From Lutjanus erythropterus (taxonomy: Eukaryota; Chordata; Actinopteri; Lutjaniformes; Lutjanidae), in the NCBI GenBank assembly GCA_020091685.1, contig CM034597.1, positions 28,074,388 to 28,138,387 on the forward strand: a DNA stretch of 64,000 nucleotides. Direction: 5' to 3'. A model generated the notes under the pieces. That model was not told the origin of the DNA, did no database searches, and saw only the letters and a program-made list of their open reading frames with translations. The stretch's first letter is position 1. Every line of letters starts with the position of its first letter. A program made the translations under genes and the position numbers. This document shows positions 55,693 to 64,000 of this stretch, piece by piece.

Positions 55693-58062
55693 AGGTAAGG
55701 AAATGTCATGATTTTGGGTATGTTTAAGCAATAAAGGCATTTTGATCATCATTTAAGTTAAATATATACAAACAAATCTCATTTATCAAGTCACCGCTGA
55801 CTTGTGAATAATGCTGTGGTCACTGCAACTTCCATTTAACTGACTAATGTTCTACTTACTGTAAGTTTGCCTGAGACTCATTTCATCTGAGACGTCGACC
55901 CGGCAGGCATTTAGAATAACTATATAGAAACAGCCAAGTTTTGTGTGATGGGCTTGTTCGCTTGTTTGTAAATCACATGGAGGCATAAGTATTGACTGTA
56001 CTGTTTCATGACCAGTTAAACTCCATGGAGTGGGATTCATTTCTTAATTATAGGGATGCAACAAAACAAAAAACTCAAGGTACGGTAATACGATAAAAAG
56101 TCCTTGTTTATCGTGAAATTAAAAACCAAAGAAACAATGTAATTTAGTAATTGATAAATCTAACGTGGAATAAATCTTGGTGGAAACTATTAGGTTTACA
56201 AAGAGTATAATCATAACTACGTTGGTGTTATGTCAATGAAATTGAATTGAATTGAATAATGTATGTACAATTGCAAAACAAAATCAATGGGGCAGTCAGA
56301 ACCAGTCATTTTTTACTGCAATATTTGACATATAACATCCCTACCTCATTATCTTAATAGAAAAGCATTACATTTCCCTCAAAATGTATCTGCCGTGGTA
56401 AATTAACTGTGTAATTTTGAGGAGACAGGGCTGTATTTGAAGTGAATACGTCCCACAAACAGACTGACTGGAGAGGAGAAAGGTGTAACTTTAAGTAAAC
56501 CTTCCCGCTCCATAGCATCAGACACAGTCTCTCTGCAGTCTGGGTCCACTGTATAAAAGACCTGTTCAGCTGTTCACATTATCTTGAGCTCAGAGCCATT
56601 AGGACTGAGCTGGAAACATCAATTGTGCTGCAAAGAGTAAACGGCATTATATATAACTGTAAGTGAACTGTACGTGAAGGTGAGTGTCTGTGTGTGTTTT
56701 TATGTGTGTGGCTGTGCACACGTGGGCCTCTAAGGTTTATAGATAGAAGCTGTTTGAGTCATAAAAACAAGATAAGTGTTGTGTCAATAGTCCAAGCTGG
56801 GGCCATTAATCTGAGCCCAGGCTCCACTACTGTAACCATGGCAAACGCCGCGAGCTCGCACTGTAGAGGTGGAGGAAATTCAGTATCCATTAACCTACAG
56901 GGTGGCCATGCCATTAACAGAGGGGGTCAGAGAGGTAACGTTTCAGCCAGCGCACCGACAGCCTGGACGTTGCCATAGCTTGAAATACATCATCACCAAT
57001 GAGATTAAATATGTCGCCTCAGATACGTCATCATATATCATGGAACGACCTGTGCAATATTGCTATTTAGAAAGCTATTTATAGACGTACACTACAGCTC
57101 CTCTTCTCAAATTCAGTCACAACACCAGACAGTTAGACTGGGTTACACCAACAAACATAATTTAGTTTTTATCAAAGTTTAGCAAAACCAGGTTTAAAAT
57201 GAGTAAATACAGATAGAAATTTAAGTAGAGCTCTGTCGTAATAAAAAAACTAATCTCAGCTTAGTGAATCGAAGTTTATTAATGTAAATTGAAATAAGTA
57301 GAGTTTAATTAGTGCCCTTACTTATCCTAATTAAAATAAATAAAAATTAATACTAATAATTCGGACAGAGCAAGTATAAAGGAGGGGGGAAACCACTATT
57401 TTTCAGCTGCTTTGTATTTAAAAGAAAGGTACTGGCTGTTTGCAAGTTAGCTAAAAACTATACAAAACAAGAGACCGTTTTAGTGGATCAGCTGGAATGA
57501 AAGAAAGAAGAGGCACATTATAAAACTCATTAAACCTCCTCAGGACTAAGTTTAAAATTAATACTGGATCACTTTTTAAATTGCAGTTTAAAGTCTTAGT
57601 GCAACAGAATTAAATTCAATCTGGAGTTAAAGAAAAAAACTACCTTCATATAGATAGAGGTTTAAATTTAATTTCTACAATTTAAGATAATCAAACAATA
57701 ATTTAACCTGGTTTATTTTTAAATTAATCCATGTGGGTAAAACCAAGCACTTAAGTGTCAGGTAACAATGGCAATGTTAGTGGCATATAGCTAAAATAAG
57801 CTACGAACTATGATATTGATCATTAGATATTGTTGATTCACGGTTAATGGTGGAAATGACGATGGGAAGATGGCATAATTAGTAGAACTTTATGAATAGT
57901 GCATGATCACAAAACAGTGTACAACTTAATTTGCATTTAATGAGATGTTCTTTCATTCTCAAGAGAATCCCTCAGCAATTACAGGTGAATATAACAACAT
58001 GCTATTATTCATGCTTGTTTAGGGGTGGATGCCTCAGTCAGCTCGGTGTGGATAAACCAAGG

Positions 58063-58102
58063 TATGTGTGTGTGTGCATGCGTGTGTGTGTGTGTGTGTG
58101 TG
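58063..58102. repeat. (GT)n microsatellite with GCAT interruption
   Basis: Two GT tracts separated by GTGCATGC. Confidence 0.95.
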
Positions 58103-59171
58103 AAGGTGTCCCTCCAGGCTGCCGTGGTATTCTCACAACAGCAGCTGCAGCCTCTCGATAAGAGTCACACTAAACAGCTTCACTTTGAGGACAAAATGAA
58201 CTGAAATGTTAGGAGGAAAACATTTAGAGAAACACACTGACACAGACACACACACATATTTCTGTAACATGGCAGATATTCAGACGCTAGTAGATTAGCC
58301 GACATGAAACAAGGCATTTTCCTCAGAGAGGGAGGACAAATTTTGCACACCGTCTGGAAACTCTGCAGTCGGGCAGAGCTGACATTATAGCCACGTCCAT
58401 CTTGAATGCTTCCTATAAACAGCACAGCCCGGTATTATGTCAGAAAGTCACCATTCAGCTTATCTCTGTAAATGCATTAAGTTTCTATAACGTGTTTATT
58501 CTATGTGAATGGGTGCAAAAGAGGGAGTAGAGGGATGAAAAAGAGAAGGCCAAATGAAGAAGTAGTGAAGGAGGAACAGAAGCAGAGACGATTGTCTGGG
58601 TGGCAGAGAGAATAAAAGGTGAGAGGGTAGCACAAGATAGAAAAAGAAAGCAATAAGTAAAGAGGAAAGAGGAAGTAAAGGCATATGAGGCTTCAAAGAG
58701 CATAAAAAGGAGATATCAGAGGTAGAACAAAAGAGTGACGATAAAAATGGAATCAAAATATGACTGAGAAAGACAGTGAGGATTAAAAGAAAGACTGCAG
58801 ACTGTAAAGTATTCTTGGACTTGTTGAAGCAATGCAAACACAGACTCCACATACATTCCTATGAATAAACGCATTAGAGTCACACATGTACTTGGCATGT
58901 TAGCTGTTTGCTAATGCTTCACCGACATGGAAAGATTGTATTTCGGTAGAGCAACACTGTAACCCTAAACTAAGCCTAATATTAACCCAACTCAAACCAA
59001 AGTAAGCCATTTTCACACATGCACTCCAAACTATGTCCCGAGAATCAGCACGGCGCATCATTCGAATGTGCCCTTTAACACACGTGGTCAGACGTGTTCA
59101 CACGTTAGAAATAATCTGTATAGTTTAAGAGAGGGGCAGTGCCTGCAAAGTGTGCAGGAGGAGAACTCACC

Positions 59172-59334
59172 CGAAATGATGATTGTTTTTGCACTAATAT
59201 CAATATAAAGTGAGTCCAAAAAGTAGTGATGGAAGCAGGGATTGGTGATAGACACAGAGAGACCCTTCATGGTGCGCTGGGATTTGCAGGACGTGAGGTT
59301 AAAAAAAATATCTAGATAACCACAGTGCATCTGC
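59172..59334 (-). other. unassigned exon-like open block with consensus splice borders
   Basis: On the minus strand, CTCCCTTTTGCAG precedes ATGCAC and the block ends TTTCGG/GTGAGT. Between them one frame is open for 53 codons while the other two hit stops early. The product includes CKSQRTMKGLSVSITNPCF and FLDSLYIDISAKTIIIS. It is not SPX sequence, so it is not an expected xpr1 exon. I recognise no family. It could be a cryptic exon, a repeat, or chance. Confidence 0.25.
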
Positions 59335-60929
59335 AAAAGGGAGTTTAGTCATTACTGAAAACAGTGGCTTGTTTGCTCATTGTTTTGGTGCTTATCTGAA
59401 ACAAGCGGTGGCTGTCGCTGTGTTCCTGGGCAAGAACACGTTAACTCTAATTAGTATGCAAAAGATTGCAATGTGATTGGTTACACACATGAACAGATTT
59501 GTTCTGCTTCTAGTGACAATCATGGGACATTTAAGAGTGGCAGGAAAGAGAAAGAAATCACGGTTTGTGTAAAAATATCATTATTTCACATGGGAAACAA
59601 ACCCCGGTCTCCTGTGGACTTGGTCACTCTTTATATTATGTTTGTTCTTTGCTTATTATTAAGCACATAGAACCACCTAAACTAGCATTTGTCCCTAAAC
59701 CAAAGAAAACAGGTGCAAACAGTGCACCACTAAACAAGCTCCATTCTTATTGTGTTCTCAGCAACAGACATACCTTTCTGAAACTAAGCAGACTTTTTAC
59801 TTTGGAAATAGCTTTAATGAGCTTTAAATTCAGTATCACACCTGAGCTACCAACATTAAGTGAGAGAAAAGTGGATATTGTTGCAGGTAAGGTTAACACA
59901 GGTTAAAGATGAATGCAATTTTTCAGCTCCACTTCCCCACAGGAACTTGTGCTCCATTTCCTCATTGTGATACTCTAACTCTAAGTTATGAATGAGCCAT
60001 CATCTTACTGGCTATTCTACCTTTTCCATCCAAGCAGGGAGGAAGGAATCCAATACTTGATATTATTAAATTAGGAGCAATTTCCTGACTCAATCAGATT
60101 AGGTGCACACTGACCTTGTGGTGCTTGAGAGTCATATCATTAACATGATTTACATGAGCAGGAAGCACCTAGTTTTCTTTTTTACAAAGCACTTCATAAA
60201 ACACTACAAAAACAAACATGAATAATAGATAACATTCATGAGCAATTTAGTATCTTTCAGTCACGAATAGCGAGCCTTGAAAAAGCTTTTGTTTTATATA
60301 CAGCAAATCTTGATTATTACTGATGGGGGTTGTAGTTTTTGATTTCGGCTTGCTTTCAAACAACTACAAAGAGTTTAGACTGACAAGTGTGTTTTGTTAC
60401 TTGAGCTCAGATGTTGAGAGTGAGGTTGTAAAGTAAAGACATTTTGGATCCTTTGCATTTCTTCAGATGACTTTGATGCAGGAATCTCCATCCCTTGTGA
60501 CAAATGGTTAAAGTTACAGTCAGAATCCAGGGAATGCATTGTGTCAGTGAGGGTCCTCACAAGTATAGATATGTATGCTTGTTTTCAGGGGGTATTTGGA
60601 AAGCATATGGGGCACATGGCTTGTTTGGGACCATGCAGCGTGAAGTATGCATGTGTGACAAACTGAAGAGCGTCCGTTGTGAGCAGCATTTGTGTTGCGT
60701 GTGTGTGTGTGTGTGTGTGGGTATGTGTGAGGGTTTGTGTGTGTCACTCAGCAGCATGGGGTGGATACCAGCTGAGTTTAAAGAGCAGCATGTAGAGGAG
60801 AGACAGCTACTGTCTGTCAACCACCGTCGAGCACAGGGGCTCCGAATTCCCATTCATCCCCTTCATCTGGCCTCAGTACAAACAGACCACCAAATCAGAG
60901 CCGGAGATTTCTGTGGTTTCAGAGTGGTG

Positions 60930-60931
<2 letters not shown>

Positions 60932-60967
<36 letters not shown>
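60932..60967. repeat. (GT)n microsatellite; a shorter one at 60697-60719
   Basis: About eighteen GT units. Confidence 0.95.
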
Positions 60968-60968
<1 letters not shown>

Positions 60969-61931
60969 CAGTGGATGAACCACACTGACTGAGCCTCCTA
61001 AAGCCCTGCAGCAAACAGTATCTGGCTGGTATTTTTCAGAGCAGACAAATCGACCCTTGAAGATCAGGCCTGCTCCTTGTTAACCTGGGTGGTACACACA
61101 AACATCAACACACGCACACAAACTACACACACACGTCTTGAGTCACTAAGGAAGTGTAACCATGGCAAAACAATTTCATACTAAGAATGAAAAGCACAAC
61201 AGAAAGGCACACAGACATTTATGTTTTCACATTATTAGTATTTTGTAGTATTTTCAGTATGCTCAATGTTTGAATTCAGCAATTACATACACAACGTTTT
61301 TGAATTTTTTTTCAACACATAGAGGATGTGAAGCCCCTGAAATGAGCTTTAATGCAACAAGTGCTAAACAGGCACAGAAGATGTAGTCTGAGGTAAAATG
61401 GTTTGGTAACACAGATGATATGTGATACTGCAGACACAAAGGACAAACTGGCTCAGCGGGATTTCTCCTGGTGCTTCTGATAGCCAGTCCGACTGCGGCT
61501 TCTTGTCTTATTCGTTTGCAAATTTATTTATTTACTTATTAAACTTTCTAACCTCAGCTCAGTCGATCAGTCACTCAGTCGCAGCTTTACTGCATTGGTG
61601 CATCAGGATTTGTTTGATTAAGTCTCCTGTTTAGCTGGTGCCAGATTTGTGTCAAACTATCATGAACAACCGGTTTAACTAGGCTCGAAATCAAATCCAC
61701 CACGGGTTGTGTGTGCAGGCTGATGTTGCTCAATAAGAATTCAGAATCTCAACAAAAGACTGTGACCTTTTGGCCGCAGGGCATTTAATTATTTTAAGGG
61801 GCATGAAGACAAACTGAGGGGGCACACCTAACCCTAACCCTTAGCCATCATGGGCCCTGTGAAATTTCTGCACTGATAGACAGTCATCTATGATGTGAGT
61901 AAATGAAGAGGAAAAAATACCCCTAAAATGC

Positions 61932-61956
61932 AAAAAAAAAAAAAAAAAAAAAAAAA
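61932..61956. repeat. poly-A run of 25
   Basis: Twenty-five consecutive A. No SINE or processed-pseudogene body is recognisable before it. Confidence 0.9.
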
Positions 61957-63694
61957 GCAAACAAGCAGCTTTCAGTTTCACTTAATTCTAAAGAAATGTA
62001 TGAAGGAAAACGACACATTTTGCCATATTAGTGCTGCAGTATTGATAGCATGAAGCAAGAGAAAATATTATTTATCATTTAGGGCAGCAACAATAAACAT
62101 GCACTATTACTAGAAATGTGACTCAGCTGGTCAGCAGCTCAGGAAACATGCAGGTATGAACAGTATAATACTTTTTTTCCTTTGTAAGTCAGTAAAGATT
62201 ATTGTTTTGCAAATTTCATATATTCTTACACTGCATACTGGAACTTTTCCTGATAAATACTTTGCACATTTCTGCATAAAACTGTACAGATCCTTCACTT
62301 AAATAACACAATGTACATATTTTTAGAATATGTTCCCATACTTTATTGTCAATCTTCTATTCTCTAGTTGTACTTGCATTGTATCTTTTCTCATATTTTT
62401 GTACTTACTATGTAGATTGTTATGATTCTGATTTCACAATAAAAATAACTAGCTATCATACATGCATACTGTACACATTATATCACTATTATTGGAGCGT
62501 ACACAGAGCCTCAGCCAGGTAGACGCACTGGAAAACACATTCCTCTTGTGGTTATGTGGTTATCATTAATTTTTGTCTCTTGTTTGTTTGTGCTCTTCAG
62601 GGGTGCTTTCACGAGACGGTATTAAAATTCAACCTAACACCCCAGCCTTTAGTGCTACATGTTCTACGGTAATTGTTGTTGGGATCCTGAATGTCACAGG
62701 GACAAAACAAGGCTCAAGTGATTCTGGTCTCTTTCTTTGGTGCCATGGTAACTGTGATTGAGAAAGTTCAGCTCCGCTTTGTTTATCCACAGAGAGGTAC
62801 AGAAAGTACCGCTGCAAACCTACAGTGCGACCAACGTAGACACATAGTGCCACTCCCTGTGATTTTATGCTTTCAAAATATTACCAAGCATCCAACAGCT
62901 ATGATTTTTCAACCCCGCTTCTTGGCTACATTAAAAATAAATGCTTCTGAGATTAACAATGGCGCAATTTAAGTCATTACACATATGATTCATTCTCATA
63001 AAAACCCTAACAAGAAATTTACAATAATCCTCTTACAAATGGCTGCTGCTCATGCCAGGGGAACAATAAGCTGTTCTCTGCTCAATTGAGCTGCATACTA
63101 ATAGGGTGATTATGAGGCCTAATTATCAGATGGCACTTGTCAAGAAGAAGCCGTGCAGTTTGCCCCGAGGACGAAATGCAAAACAGAGACAAACTGTTGT
63201 TTCGCCTGAGAAGCCACTGAGGAGTTTGTCTATTTTATAATACAGCTGGTTAAAAGTCAAGAGGACAAGTCTTTGGATGACAGCCATGACGAGAAGTCTG
63301 AGAACATACCATCAGGTACAAATATGCAGTAAATGTAAAGTACACACAGGACAATGCCCCAGCAGTGAGTCAACTCTGCCAGCAGTGAAGTCACTGGTTA
63401 TTATTAACGTACACCATGAATACATTAGTCACATGTTGAGGAGGATATGAAATATGCATATTCCCTGAGGCCAGCATATGGAGCAGGGATGGTTAAGAGG
63501 AACTGCTAAGAATGATGAACACCAACAGTCCTGACATGGTGACTTTACACTCAGTGATAGAAAGCTTAACACACTGAAGCAGTATGAGCGTGCGTGTGTG
63601 TGTGAGAGAAAGTGGAGACTTGTCTTTCAGCGTCTAATCCCCCCTAGTTGTTCCTAATATACCATACCACCATAAAATGCTCTCATGTTACTTT

Positions 63695-64000
63695 AAAAGG
63701 ACGGTTTGGAAGTGGGGCTGTATGAGGATCTTATCTATAGTCAGTGTATAACCTACAGTAGCTGGAGGTCAACACTCCCCCAGTTCAGAGAAGCAGGAGT
63801 CCCAGTGTATGAAGGTAAGCAACGCGCTGCTGTGGACAGGGTCGACAGAAAATAGTGTTTTAGATGCCTCAAGAAATCAAATATCAGTTTAAGTGTATAT
63901 TAAATTTAGAATATTTTCACTGCTTTACCTTGCTGTCAGAGAGCCTGTTGCAGTGGTAATCCGCTGGTATACAGAGATGAAACAGTGTGAAGATTTAATA
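63695..64000. mobile_element. foldback element, second copy of the 26735-27468 family, cut by window end
   Basis: It starts AAAAGGACGGTTTGGAAGTG. It carries GTCAGTGTATAACCTACAGT, AGAGAAGCAG, GCTGTGGACAGGGTCGACAG and TTTACCTTGCTGTCAGAGAG in the same order as the arm at 27468-27230 read in reverse. Confidence 0.7.

Larger units (their letters stand above)
22714..64000 (-). other. presumed xpr1 upstream intron (human intron 2 equivalent), at least 41 kb, truncated by window edge
   Basis: The exon ending at 22713 needs an upstream exon (human AFKDMLYSAQDQAPSVE). I scanned the minus strand for FKDM codons and found no match, so the simplest reading is one large intron. It holds many transposon remnants and microsatellites, listed separately. 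Stretches with nothing I can name include 24000-26700, 27500-29100, 32100-35800, 39500-42400, 46950-49000, 50000-51600, 56000-59100 and 61000-63690. If the missing short exon was overlooked, part of this would be the next intron. Confidence 0.6.

Noticed and set aside
1..64000. CRISPR-like arrays, tRNA or rRNA genes, viral genes
   Set aside because: The only regular arrays are microsatellites and the degenerate minisatellites. No cloverleaf, rRNA or retroviral gene sequence was recognised.

Overview
This is nuclear DNA from a bony fish. It has introns with GT..AG borders, many (GT)n/(CA)n microsatellites, and fish-type non-autonomous DNA transposons and LINE tails. Low-copy coding sequence is sparse and there is no sign of prokaryotic gene organisation. 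A spiny-rayed (percomorph) teleost is my guess from the repeat families; the sequence does not prove it.

The one gene I can support is on the minus strand: xpr1, the SPX-EXS phosphate exporter. Nine coding exons lie between 22713 and 8226. They splice in frame to 459 codons, matching about residues 41 to 500 of the roughly 696-residue human protein. The order is the rest of the SPX domain (four exons, 22713-16052), the membrane segments (14540-9310), and the start of the EXS domain (8426-8226). The first ~40 codons were not found and should lie to the right of the window. The exons for the rest of EXS and the cytoplasmic tail should lie to the left. The window therefore looks like the middle of one large gene. 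Positions 1-8225 are part of a downstream intron, and 22714-64000 is most simply one upstream intron of at least 41 kb. I cannot tell whether this is the a or b paralogue.

The introns are full of mobile-element remnants: hAT-type elements with 8-bp target duplications (17781-18212, 51707-51988), Tc1/mariner-type elements (19181-19947 with transposase remains, 53215-53819 with long inverted ends), foldback elements (26735-27468 and a second copy running off the right end), two abutting MITEs (4902-5723) with relatives at 22990-23781 and 35846-36048, LINE 3' ends (8990-9266, 29755-30225), and a 1.1-kb palindromic minisatellite (10140-11230).

Three stretches look like protein-coding debris unrelated to xpr1. 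A coiled-coil reading frame at 54858-55472 has one stop and two compensating frameshifts and ends exactly at a consensus splice donor. A THAP-like fragment lies at 20772-20937. An isolated open exon-like block with good splice borders lies at 59172-59334. No RNA genes, CRISPR arrays, viral genes or promoters could be supported. I found no clear new biological system. The best leads are the broken coiled-coil gene and the close packing of repeats against xpr1 splice sites.
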